Positions 1 through 10,345 of a DNA stretch of 64,000 bases are shown piece by piece (position 1 is the first letter of the stretch; each line of letters starts with the position of its first letter). The translations under genes and the position numbers were made by a program. A model generated the notes under the pieces. That model ran no database searches. It was not told the origin of the DNA and saw nothing but the letters and a program-made list of their open reading frames with translations. Where the stretch lies: positions 434,001-498,000 of the forward strand of contig BGZK01000092.1 of NCBI GenBank assembly GCA_005406025.1, written 5' to 3'. Origin of the DNA: Eumeta japonica. Taxonomy: Eukaryota; Arthropoda; Insecta; Lepidoptera; Psychidae.

Positions 1-836
1 ACATAATACTATAATTATACGATCAATATAATGATTGTAACGAAATTGTAAATGTAAAAAACTCAATTTTTACGGAACAAAGTTAATAGTGATTACGTCT
101 GTGAATATGTGCGTACGCATACTCGCAAGAAATATCCAATAACACTTTGAATCCTAATGATTTTAATTGAGTTCATTTGGCTATACATAATCATATATTT
201 ATATTTTAAATAGATATTATCCTTATATAAATTATTATAATGTTATGTGTAAATACTTTTCTTTTGAATATTATATTTAACATCATTAGAATATGTTTAA
301 GTAAATAGGTTTCAATAACTCTATAAAAATAGAGCAAAATTTATGTAGCATGAATATATAACTATTATCTGTGTATCGTTAATGTATGAAAGTGTTTATT
401 GAAAACAATCTTCACATTAAAGATATATATGTCCTTTCGTTTATGACGAGGTAGGTAAGGAAACTGTTTAATTAGGTAATATATTATATTTTAATACAAA
501 ATAATAATTTTTTGCAATATACAGACAAAAAGAGTTGAGAGCGGATTTAAGAGAACAAAAAACAAGAGGGTTGGATTTTGAGATAAACATGCTAATATAA
601 ATTAATTGTACCGGTGGTGTTGATGATATAAAAGTAAAAACTATGAAAAAATACTAAATTACCATTCGAGTTTTATTAACTGATCCTGGGGAAAATTCTC
701 ACAGAACACATATTTATTTAACTAATTGAAATTAAGAAAATAAATAACTAAATGCACTTTAATGCCTTTTATTTAATAAAGAATCTAAAGGAAATAACTT
801 AAAATAGTATTTTTAATTTATGTCATCGTTTATTTC
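1..836. other. AT-rich stretch, no gene seen
   Basis: Very AT-rich DNA with many stops in all frames. I see no coding region, splice-bounded exon or recognisable repeat here. Confidence 0.6.
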
Positions 837-879
837 CTAAATCCATGAGTGATAGTATACTTTAAACAGTTGCAGTGTA

Positions 880-975
880 CCGAATGGGCCTGTCAAAGGC
901 GCGTCGTTGGCCTTAACAGCACCCAGGCACAGACGCGGCCGTCGATTCAGCTGGAGCCGCGGGCGGTGCCTAGTC
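880..975. promoter_or_regulatory. CpG-rich island, possible regulatory element
   Basis: About 95 bp with a high density of CpG (gcgcgtcg, gacgcggccgtcg, gccgcgggcgg) inside strongly AT-rich DNA. A 67-codon minus-strand frame crosses it but matches nothing I know and is probably a by-product of the composition. A conserved non-coding or promoter role is inferred from composition only. Confidence 0.25.
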
Positions 976-1145
976 TTATGTATATTTGACGAGTAATTTA
1001 TGCGTTGCCCGTATTTATATCTTCTAGAAAAAAATATCAACCATGCCGATTGCGTTTTAGTAATTACCTTTTATTTTGTACACAATTACCGTAGATCTGA
1101 CGAATAGACATATTTTCGTGTCAAAATTTAAAAAATAAACGGTTA

Positions 1146-1179
1146 ATTTTTACCGATCGAAGTGTTGATCGGTAAAAAT
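1146..1179. repeat. Perfect 13-bp inverted repeat (hairpin)
   Basis: ATTTTTACCGATC (1146-1158) and its exact reverse complement (1167-1179) are separated by 8 nt. It belongs to a series of short hairpins in this window. Confidence 0.7.
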
Positions 1180-1429
1180 ATCGATCGCGTTAAATTTCCA
1201 TTAAACTATTTAGCGTTTGCGGCATCGACATTTCTAGACGCCGCCATTTCATAGAAGTCTAAGTTAAAAATGTTTCCCCTTTTTGTTATTCCCTCGTATC
1301 GCGTTTCTATACGCAATAAGGAAATGGACAACAAGGAATGGAATACGACATACTTGCTAATACTACACAGAAGTTAGTAATTTATTCATAAAATATAATC
1401 CCATTTTTTTGTTTGGAATGAGAAAAAAA

Positions 1430-2540
1430 ATCTGTGAATAATAAAAAATGAATTTATTGTTTCTCAAAATATTCTCCGTTAGTACAAATTCACTTTTTCA
1501 TACGAATAAACCCATTTTGAAAACATTTATGCCACTCCTCATGTTTTTCATATTCTATGACAGCCTCTTCTGGTGATGAAAATCGTTGACCGCGTGATTG
1601 GTTTTTAATTTTTGACTAGGAAAAAATGTCCCAAGGTGCCAGATCAGGATTGTACGTAGGATCGCGCATACGTTTTACGTTTTTTTCTTTCAAAATTATT
1701 TATCTGTTTGACCGTGTGAGAACAGGCATTTTGTAGTGCAAGATGATACAACGTTTACGGTTATTATTACAGAGTTCGTTTATAACTTCCGGTAAACAAA
1801 TGGTTGTGTACCAATCACTATTCAAAAGCAATAGTAACCACGTGTCCAGTTTTATTTAAAAAAAAAGCAACCATCCGCTTAGAGATACTGCTCCCGCGCC
1901 ACTTTTGTTACTACGTCACACATCAAATTTCACGCCCCTTCCTTAAATTTAGTAAGCATAGAATTGCACCGAGTAAAGCGGTCCGTTTTTTGAGCCTCAC
2001 TCAAATTGTGGGATCCACCGCCAGCACGGCTTTTTCATACCCAAATCATCGTGTAGGATTGATTGTATTTGACTCATTCCTATGCCTAAGGATGCTTGAA
2101 TCTCATGGTAGATTACATGCTTGTCTGTTTCAATCATACGGCACACGACATTGATGTTTATGTTGTTCACGGCGGTGGATGGGCGACCATCACGAAATTA
2201 ATCACTGAGATTGACGCGATAGCGCTTAAACTCTGCAAATCAGTTATAAGTAGTTGTGCATGCTTCTTCATCGCTAAAAGCAGTTTGGAACCGAGCGAAG
2301 CGCTGCTGAGTTTTCAAATCACACTTAAAATCGTTGAAAATCATACTACGAAAATTTTCACGACTTAAATATATAGTGATGAAGACACGCAATTTTTAAA
2401 ATGGCCCCACAATGCAAAAACAGTCGACAGTTAGATGAAACGAATTGTATTCTACAGCCAAAGAATTCCATTTGTACATGTAGTAATTACTTTTTAAATA
2501 TTGTTTATGTAAGTGGTCAGTTTTAGAAACTTAATGGCGC
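1430..2540 (-). mobile_element. mariner-family transposon copy A, decayed
   Basis: Sequence homologous on the minus strand to the mariner at 27.7-28.96 kb, including the untranslated leader: both carry a 'ggctgtagaatacaatt' block followed by a 'gcgtgtctt' block before the transposase start. The limits are approximate because I could not identify terminal inverted repeats or the TA duplication by eye. The copy is inactive; see the transposase remnant inside it. Confidence 0.75.
1454..2374 (-). pseudogene. mariner transposase, broken copy A
   Basis: This is a remnant of a DD34D mariner transposase, the enzyme that cuts and reinserts its element at TA sites. The reading continues across frameshifts and stops. 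Near 2003-2017 the family motif WIPHN is visible, followed by the 'EAQKTDR' block. Later come 'DWYTTICLPEV', 'NPDLAPWDIF' (third catalytic Asp region) and the terminal 'NGEYFEKQ' with a stop at 1454-1456. The start codon is changed to ATA. The block holding the first catalytic Asp (GDESW in copy B) is missing, so about 100 nt are deleted relative to copy B. The second motif, HHDN, is degraded to HYK. The product would be inactive. It shares many residues with copy B at 27865-28893, so both derive from one mariner lineage. Confidence 0.8.
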
Positions 2541-4195
2541 ACCCCACGTATAAGAGTAAATGACGTGCGATCTTGTTCTAAAAAGTGCAACTGTTTGCAA
2601 TTAAATATGTAAATCCAATTCATATTAGTAGGTACTATTCTAATATCAGTCAAATTAAAGCAGTGGGGTTATTAATGAAAAGACAGTTATAAATCAGTAA
2701 ATGTTAATTGTTAATACGCAATTATGGGCAAATAAATAACTCTTGAATTTAACAAAGGTTTAAAAGAAGTTTGATACTAAATTTAGAATATGTACAATAT
2801 TGCTAAATGACTTCTATTGTAACATTTAAAATATTCGTCGACATAATATATTTGATAGTATCGAATATGCATAAGGCCATACGGTGGTATGTTGAAAATT
2901 TATTTTAAACATATATAACTCTTTCGAATAACTTAAACCTTTTTATTCTTCTTGACTTTAATTCTAAAATAAGATGAATACTTTTCAATATTACTTAGAA
3001 ATCATTTTTTTTATTTATGGAGCTGTGAAAGTTTCGAACTAAAAACTTGCATCTTAAAATGCTGGACGAGTAGCAACACTTTTATAACAATTATCATACC
3101 TAATTCAATTATTTCATCACCAATTTTTTGTATGTTCCTATTTTACTATAAATCCTTTAAGCTCCAAACAGATGGTAATTATTATGATGAATAGCACTAT
3201 TATTTGGGTACGTTCAGAAAAATAATTGGAATATTTACGTCGTAATTGTCAGCGCCGTAGCCTGGAATTCACTACGTAATAATTTACTTTTAAGAACGTG
3301 GAATGCAATTATCATATAAAATAGTCAAAGATATTTTAATAAGTATGTACAACACGGCGGGTTGGCAAACGCACTTCGGGAGAAAAGAATGGAAGAACAT
3401 AACAAGCGATTAAAGTTTATATTCACTACGTATTTTTTCCCTTCATATTACAATTATCGGTGCAGTGCGTTTGCACCCGTTGTTTAATTTAAAAGTAAGC
3501 GGATTATTCATTAATGATATATTATTTCTTTTTTAGTCAAATATTAAAAAGAATTTCCTTAAGATTTTTTTTTCTAATTTCTACTAGTCTTTTTTCGTGT
3601 GGTATTAACATATACTGGTTTTCACAGCAACCTGATTTAGATAAGAGAACGTTTGTCTGTGGAAAAAACAGTATTCTCTTAAATCTATTCTACCAAATTG
3701 AATAGTTGATAGCATTATAAGTCGATATAAAAGATGTAAGAATTGATGTACTCTACGTCCACGTGAGCGAAGCCACAACCAACAGCTGGTATCTCAATAA
3801 GTTATGATCTACATGTTATTTTGATATATAAGTTATATTATTGTAAAGTTTTGGTAGTGTATTTAAGTAACGATCATCCAAACATCCACTTCTACATTTC
3901 AAAAATATTCGCCTACAACCTACAACTTCATTTATCAAAGTGTAGGTATGGTGGCGCCAGACTGGGTACCCATCTGTTAGGTTTGTATACAGTCCTTCAC
4001 CGTCAAGTTGAGCACAGGTAAGGTTCAACTTTAACAACATTGTCTATGTTTAACTTGACGACGAAGGACGAAATGAATATTATTTATTGAATAAAAGTTA
4101 CTTTTATGGGTTATATATAATAGTAAAATATATGGTGTCGCCTACTTTTGAAACGATTTTTTTTATATAGTTTATTTATATATATATATCTATAG
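2541..4195. other. AT-rich stretch, no gene seen
   Basis: No supported gene. Short frames at 3514-3705 and 3816-4040 have low-complexity translations and no recognisable domain. A slightly less AT-rich patch lies at about 3940-4060. Confidence 0.5.
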
Positions 4196-4530
4196 ATATG
4201 AATCAGTTTAGGCAGTGCACGCAAAGATCAAAGGGGCAATTTTTGCCGTCTTCCTTGACAAAAACCACATTAGCTTAGCTCCTAAAGGTAACGGCGGAAT
4301 TTCAAATAGGCTATTAATTAAAAAACGACTTTTTCAAATTTGACTGGTAGTTTCAGAAATTACCGTATTCAATCATACCAAAAAAGCAAGGAATTTATTC
4401 AAACAGCCTATAATCGTCCTCAAAAATTGGAATATAAAATGCAAAAATAATTTTTCAAATCTGACTGGTGATTCCAGAGATTGGCGCGTTCAAACGAATA
4501 TACGAACTCTTCAGCTTTATATGTTAGCAT
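4196..4530 (+). repeat. LINE/SINE 3'-end-like dispersed repeat
   Basis: It carries two related blocks, 'tttcaaatttgactggtag' near 4336 and 'tttcaaatctgactggtga' near 4456. The end reads 'gttcaaacgaatatacgaac' followed by 'tcttcagctttata'. This pattern resembles the 3' tail of an abundant lepidopteran non-LTR-type repeat that I know from general experience. No coding potential. Confidence 0.55.
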
Positions 4531-4559
4531 AGACTAGAGAGGGTAATTAATGTATATGA

Positions 4560-6195
4560 TGTCTGTGACGACTCATGTTTTGAAGTACTGGATCTCGATG
4601 TAGGTACAAAGAGATCTTGTTGCCACATGTAAATAAATTTATATTTTATTATAGTCAATGGGCTTTGGTCGTAGCGATCATGTGCTATGTTTATCTTAAT
4701 ACATGAAAGAATGTATCGAAAGTAATGTATGGCTGACAGTTTTATCGTCGGTATTTATAACACAAAGATAATACTAGGTACCGACCATCAGTATAGACTG
4801 CTCGAGTGGACTGTCAGTAATGGTCCTACCTGATGTGGCGTCAGGAGCATGATCAATGCCTACACAAGGCAAACATTTATTTGATTTAAAATTAATACCT
4901 GGGTGTTTCTATGTATTATGTGTGCATATACACAAAAAAATATATATTGTATCAACTATCTGATACCTATAGTATAAGCCTCGCTGCTTAGTTTCGGATT
5001 AGATACCATTGTGTGTTCGAAGATATTATTATTGTAATTATAACATTTCTCGAGCCATCATTCAATTCATATTGAAGAAGGCAGATTTACCAACGTATAG
5101 ATAAATCAAGTCCATACAGAAGACTCGTCCGAATAGACTGTTACAGTTCATGAACGCACCGGAGAATGATGTTATGATACTAGCGCCTATTATAAAATGA
5201 CCGACTGTCGGATTACTGTCGCAGATGGCGTGGCGATCGCTTTGGAGTTATCCATTCACTTATTACTGTCGCAGTGGACATCCGAGGTATATTCAAATAC
5301 TTAAATTATTTTTTCGTCTTATTGCTGGAATGTAATAAGAAAGTTGTTCCATGTTTACAAGTTGTGAAATTATTTTATTTGATGCCTAAACACGAATATT
5401 TGCTTAGGTAATACATAACTTAATGACTACGTGAATTAATAAAACTCGAAGGGCGTGTGAAAGGGTTTTGGTTAATCATTAAGTAACTATCTCAAGTTAT
5501 CTTTTAGAATTGGATATGCTGATTCCGCATCGTGCATCTCCGGAAATGGTACATATCTGTATATAGCTATTACAAAAAAAAAAAGGTCAAGTGTGAATCT
5601 TACTCGCGCACGATGGTTCCGTACTACAGTACAATATATTTGTGTTAAATTCTTAAAACAAAGTATTTTCATCCATTCATTTGTGGATTCTTAACACGAA
5701 CCCCACTTACCTTTGACCGATTTATGTTTATTATTTTCCTCAAGTTTGCACTATGATCAAGCCAAGTTCGATGTTTGTGTATGTTACTCTTTTTGCGACA
5801 GAGTAAAACTACAAGCAAACGGATACGCAAAAGTATGCACTCAATTGCTTAGTGAGTGTCAGTTTATCCTCGACACTAAACCGAATCGAAACAAAGCGCA
5901 CCATAGATTTGTTATGGGTTTTTTTGCAATCTATAAGTAAAGAACAAATTTTTTTTGAACATCTTAAACGCAGTAGTTTGAAGATCAATTCATCAATTAA
6001 TTTTCGTCTATTTTCTTAAATTTATTTTAAAATTATAAAAAAAAAACATTAAAGACCCTCACAATAAGCGTTTCCATTTAATACGTCATGTGGTACAGTT
6101 TGCAAAACTTTGTTTTTATTTTCTCATATACCCCCAATATGACCCTTAAAATTCGTTTGTCGCCTTAGGCTCCCAAACCTTGTTATTTGACAAAA
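4560..6195. other. Intergenic stretch, no gene seen
   Basis: No supported gene. The block 4780-5290 is less AT-rich than its surroundings and contains 'attactgtcgcag' twice (near 5213 and 5264), which may reflect a small duplication or paired factor sites. Frames at 5487-5672 and 5713-5940 look like chance. Confidence 0.45.
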
Positions 6196-6207
6196 ACACT
6201 AAAACAA

Positions 6208-6472
6208 AAATTCAGTCTGTTCGTAGAACAGTAGAGAGAAGCTGCCCAGGTATCGAACTAAAAGATAGAGTGGAAGTTACTGAAATACGAAATAAAAGCA
6301 ATGTCTTTGGTGCCTCATTCTTTGAAAAAGACTGAAGTATAAATGTGCTGGCCATGTGAAAAAGTATAATTACTGATAAAAAATCGACTGTAAACGTCAA
6401 GGATCTAGAAGCAGAGGCCGACCAAACACTAGATTACAAGTCGAAACAGCCGCAATTGCAGGAAGTTAATCT
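6208..6472 (+). pseudogene. RTE-type LINE reverse transcriptase, C-terminal tail
   Basis: The translation reads 'SVRRTVERSCPGIELKDRV' and then 'EVTEIRNKSNVFGA'. After a frameshift and stops it continues with 'KYKCAGHVKK' and 'GSRSRGRPNTR'. This is the C-terminal signature of RTE-type endonuclease/reverse transcriptases, whose family pattern is roughly RAMERSMLGI-x-RDR, EIR, W-x-W-AGHV and G-x-R-x-RGRP-x-TRW. Only the last ~85 residues remain. No fingers/palm domain is seen upstream, as expected for a 5'-truncated LINE. It is dead because of the in-frame stops (TGA after 'FFEKD', then TGA TAA). Confidence 0.8.
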
Positions 6473-6479
6473 ACAGTTC

Positions 6480-7640
6480 GATTTTCAGAAATCTAATTTT
6501 CATCAGATCCTGACTTTTTGGGGTCCTAAGAAGCTATTTCAACCGTTTCCCGAATGATGTCTTTGTCTATGTGTGTGTGCGTGCTTACGTGCGTGCGTGC
6601 GTACACGCGTTTGTGCATAATAACTTTCATGACTTTTAAAGGCATCAACCGATCGAAACGTAGTTTGTGTTAATCGAAAGTAATTCACTCAACTTAGACT
6701 TTCTGTAACGTTAAACTAATTCCACCAAGTAGAAATTGAGGATTACGAAAGGGTCCGCTCCATTTGGACTTCTTAAAAATTTGAACCGATTCGTTTGGTA
6801 GATTTTGAGATACCTCGTATATAAAATTTTCAGAAAAATCTTTATTTGGAGTAACTTTTATACTACTCTATCAACTAACATGTAATCATCTTTTTCGTTA
6901 AAAAGTAGCACCGATAAACGACAATTAGATAGATAATTAAATAACAGATATATTGTTGGAGATAAACTTTCCAAAAATTGGTATATTGGAATATTTTTAA
7001 AACTATTCTACCGATGAATCCCAAAATCTATTAAGTTTCCTATTTAAAAAAATAACGCCGATCAGATTACGTTGATAAAAAATCGCATCAAAATTAATTT
7101 GTTGAATAAATAACTTTAATAAAAAGTCCGGAAAAAAGCTTTTTTGAAATTACCTGTGAAAATTCTTGATAAAATCATATTTGTTATTCGCTTACTTTTT
7201 TTGTTTCAAAAATATGTCAAATACCTCTAAGCATATCAAAATCGAAGTAGGTGTTGGAAAGACATAGTATTTGAAAAATTAAAAAATAGCCCTTTTAAAA
7301 TAAATCTAGTAATTGGAATGATTGGACTCAAACATATTGAAACTGATAGTTCGGTGAACCCATAAAAAAACTAAAATCGATTTTTTAACGTGATAAACTC
7401 ATTCATTTACTGCTAAATGTATTTTAAAATGACTTGAGCCCGCAAGTAGCAAGAAGTTTCAGGGTTGGGCTGAAGATTCAACCGTCTTTCAAAGTTATAA
7501 GCTCAAAAGGCCAAAGTTGTAAGCTTAAAAACTTTCAGATACCAATATTTTTTAAATTCGAGGAGATCAAAAGCATGTCAATAAATAGGGGGAAGTTTTA
7601 GCGGCGGCCTGCAGGGTCAACCGTTTTACACATATTTTAC
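6480..7640 (+). repeat. Dispersed non-coding repeat tract with microsatellite
   Basis: It begins with 'tcatcagatcctgactt' near 6492, a phrase found again near 11571 in this window. It continues through a (TG/CG)n stretch at about 6568-6610 and a block containing 'aaagggtccgctccatttgg' near 6747 and 'gaaccgattcg'. These resemble abundant lepidopteran repeat consensus sequences. It may be the 3' UTR of the RTE fragment just upstream or a nested repeat. No coding potential. Confidence 0.4.
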
Positions 7641-8190
7641 TATCGTGAATAAAGGTATATATGCTTGTAATCACTACTAATTGCTATAACAATACAAGTG
7701 TACTGACAGAAGTACTATGAAATCTAGGGTTCAAATTTCAAACTTTAAGTCATTTTTTTCGTAAGTTATGTCCAATAAATGACAGGTTCCCAGTCACAAA
7801 ATATTGCATTTTATGAGGACTCTGCATATTTCTAAATACATCAACATTTGCAAGCATTCGGTAATACATCGAAACAACACTTGTGGCGAAGTATATTTGT
7901 GAGTAAGCAATTTGAGGTGGAGCATTTAAAAAGGGCATGTTTTAGCTTTAGGCGTTTGTGCTGTGCTAATACAGAGGAATGTCACAAAGGAGCGACGTCA
8001 TTTTATACTGTGAAGCATTAAAATACAAAATGCAGTCAAAGAACAATATATTCCATTGATCGGTGTACGTTTCTCTAATTCATAACAAGCCCAAGAGTGA
8101 GCTGTATCAAACGTACATTACATTATGATTTAAAAGAATTAATCTGAAATAATTTAATCGCGTTCCTTAAAAAAGCGAAATACAAAATCT
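7641..8190. other. AT-rich stretch, no gene seen
   Basis: No recognisable gene or repeat. A 62-codon minus-strand frame at 7750-7938 has no domain signal. Confidence 0.5.
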
Positions 8191-8214
8191 TCCAGTGTTA
8201 CAGACACCGATTTC

Positions 8215-8475
8215 GAAGTCGTGCAACGGACAAGATGGCGGCCGCGCGCCGCGTCCGGGCCGGCGCCGACACGCGCCCGCGTATCGCGCCATCTCACGGT
8301 TTGCGTGTCCAAAAAGGTTTGCGCGGAGGTGCTCGCCGGCGGCGCTCGGCCCGAGGGCCCCTAATAAATCTCCCTACGTTTATTTGTCGTGTACGAGATG
8401 TCCCACATGTGGAACGTCTCTTGTCTCGCCCCTCGGAGAGTCCATTTTATCGTGTATATTGTGCGTAACTATGTA
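8215..8475. promoter_or_regulatory. CpG-rich island, possible regulatory element
   Basis: The core at about 8230-8360 is very rich in CpG (gcggccgcgcgcc, ccgggccggcgccgac). It is followed by a GC-balanced stretch with an E-box-like 'cacatgtg' at about 8404. Two overlapping frames on the same strand translate to Arg/Ala-rich low-complexity protein, typical of CpG-rich non-coding DNA. A promoter, enhancer or conserved non-coding role is inferred only from composition. Confidence 0.3.
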
Positions 8476-8794
8476 AAATATTATTAAACAAAATGCATGT
8501 GTATGCATCCATAAACAGTATATCGTAAGTTATGTATTATTTCAGAACAAAAACTGACCTAGACGGTAGTCCGACTACCGCATCTGAGGTCCTGTATCAG
8601 CAAACTATAAATGAAGTGAAATTTGTAAGTGGTGTCACTACATTTTATAAATTTGAAGTAGTTAATGTTAAATAACATTAATCTTAAATAATGGTATACA
8701 TTTGAAAAGTAGGTATCTATTGTATTATTTTTTAATGATAAATAATACGTATACCTATGATTGTCGATGTTCAAAAAAAGCTATTAACAGCTGA

Positions 8795-8958
8795 CGCTTG
8801 CCTGCAACATGCATTAACATGCAGCATGCAACCCACCGCTGACCCTCGAATCTGCCTCTCCACTACGAATCTCTATCCAAATAATTGAATATTGATTCCA
8901 GAGGATTGACAGATTTCGAACACCTAAGCAAGTGTTATTTATTTTTATAATTATCTTA
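8795..8958 (+). repeat. Dispersed repeat, plus-strand copy
   Basis: This block matches the reverse complement of 39833-39996 at about 90% identity with no length change over the first 156 bp. Shared text includes 'gaccctcgaatctgcctctc' and 'gcaagtgttatttatttt'. It is a member of an interspersed repeat family whose class I cannot name. Confidence 0.85.
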
Positions 8959-8989
8959 TTCCGTTAACCGTTAAATTGTTAATTCTACG

Positions 8990-9245
8990 TACGTTTCATG
9001 CCGACCAAGCACATCCTCAGGAAATTGCCGACAGTCATATTCACCAGGGTGCAAGGAGCGTTACAACAACCAACACCACCTCGTTAGACAGGCCGCTGTC
9101 ACGCAATGGTCAAAGAGCGACGAAAACATTCTTAAGGCAGCTACAGACCACCACCGATAGACGTGCCTGTCAAATGTCACAGACTAACCATCACCAACAT
9201 TACCCAAATAGTTACAGGCAAGCGTCCAATAATGGCGATTTATTA
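8990..9245. other. GC-balanced block inside a 129-codon frame of uncertain meaning
   Basis: This stretch lies in a frame running from 8976 to 9365 that has no ATG at its beginning (it opens at TTG). The translation is rich in Gln, Thr, His and Arg ('SQTNHHQHYPNSYRQASNN'), and the last third is hydrophobic AT-driven sequence. I do not recognise it. It directly follows the dispersed repeat at 8795-8958, so it may be part of a mobile element or simply non-coding. Confidence 0.2.
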
Positions 9246-9498
9246 TTGTGTAATTTATTTTTATATGTGTTGCCATGGATGACAAGAAGAAATGGGTATT
9301 GTAGTATCTGTGTACGTGGGTTTTTTATATATTTTAAATTCATGTCTATTATTTTTTTTAGTTAAGGTCAAATCTAAAAAATTAATAGAATTGTTTGTTT
9401 CTTCCTCTAGTTTAAATCAAATTTTGGGGTGTATGCTATTAATATAATTTTGAAACAGATCTAATTCCATTGAATAAATAAATTCTATTTATTCATCA

Positions 9499-9786
9499 TC
9501 ATCAGACCTTTAAAGCCAATTATGCCCAAGTGCACTTAAAACAAGCCATTATGGACAAATACGGCTAGACTACGTTGTTCTATTGTATAGTGCTAGTGCT
9601 TACGTTCCGGCTCCGTCATCAGACCCTGAAAATCAATAATGATGAGAGTACATTTCAAGACAACTCTAACAAGCTGATACATGACTAGGATATGTTAATC
9701 TATTATAAAGATCCTATCTATACCTTTTGGCTCCATCATCAGATCAGTCCTATTATACCATTTTATTGTATTATCATCGGTCCTCG
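9499..9786 (+). repeat. Diverged tandem repeat, unit about 120 bp
   Basis: Units start with 'tcatcaga' at 9499, 9616 and 9736, giving spacings of 117 and 120 bp. Each unit ends with '(t)ggctcc(g/a)' just before the next 'tcatcag'. The third unit is partial or joined to other repeat sequence. The units are strongly diverged internally. Similar text is common in lepidopteran interspersed repeats. Confidence 0.6.
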
Positions 9787-10063
9787 ATAAGTGTGCAAAA
9801 TTTTAATTCAATCTAACGCTTTAAAGTATCTCAAAATTGCATATAAGAATAAATTTTTTTATACTCAACAATTTCGACTCGCAAATCGATGCCGGAATCG
9901 CAATCGATTTTTGCTGTTACGTGATAAGGCCGCCGGTTTGCTTGTTTGTCACAAGCTCGTAAATCGTACTACAAATAAAACGTGAATTTATACGAAAAAT
10001 TTTATATTTGTTTCCAATATTCATTTTAAAAACAACAAAAAATGCAGTTTATTACTGTTGTTT

Positions 10064-10113
10064 TAGAAGTAGGTCTATTATCAACATATCTATTGATAAT
10101 AGACCTACTTCTA
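10064..10113. repeat. Perfect 21-bp inverted repeat, 8-nt loop
   Basis: The arm at 10064-10084 and its exact reverse complement at 10093-10113 flank an 8-nt loop. The core text is 'agaagtaggtctattatc'. There is no poly-T tract or G+C-rich stem that would suggest a terminator, and no gene nearby. See the finding on short hairpins. Confidence 0.85.
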
Positions 10114-10184
10114 TCTTAGAATTATAATCGATGTATTCTAAAAGACTAGTAAATGAAGTTCACTCTGAACAGAGTTTTCATGTG

Positions 10185-10345
10185 ATGTGCACGTGATCGA
10201 AGACGCTCGCGCGCGCGTTCTTCTCGGCTGCGCAGTCGTCGTAAACGATTTGCTTTAAATAAGGCTAAGTGACAGGCGCCCACTTATGTCGGGGTTCTTT
10301 CCGAGAACGGTTTTATACGTTTGCGTTCCATTTCGAAGAACTTGC
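10185..10345. promoter_or_regulatory. CpG-rich block, possible promoter or enhancer
   Basis: It contains 'cgctcgcgcgcgcg' and 'ctgcgcagtcgtcg', then 'ttttatacg' and about 30 nt later 'cttgcagttcgtctcgacg'. A CpG-rich block followed by a TATA-like sequence and an initiator-like 'gcagttcg' would fit an insect promoter on the plus strand. No coding exon follows that I can support, so this is weak. Confidence 0.25.

Noticed and set aside
1804..2368. Plus-strand frames of 116 and 90 codons
   Set aside because: They are antisense shadows of the mariner transposase remnant on the minus strand.
1430..2540. Terminal inverted repeats of mariner copy A
   Set aside because: Leader similarity with copy B is clear, but I could not align the two ends of either copy into a convincing terminal repeat by eye, so exact borders are not claimed.
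8195..8476. Overlapping Arg/Ala-rich frames in the CpG island
   Set aside because: Two frames on one strand are open only because CpG-rich DNA lacks stops. No recognisable domain or start context.
8976..9365. 129-codon frame following the dispersed repeat
   Set aside because: Opens at TTG, has no recognisable domain, and its last third is AT-derived hydrophobic sequence. Kept only as a GC-balanced block.
10064..10113. Transcription terminator
   Set aside because: The hairpin is AT-rich without a T tract and not next to a gene; rho-independent terminators are not expected in this kind of genome.
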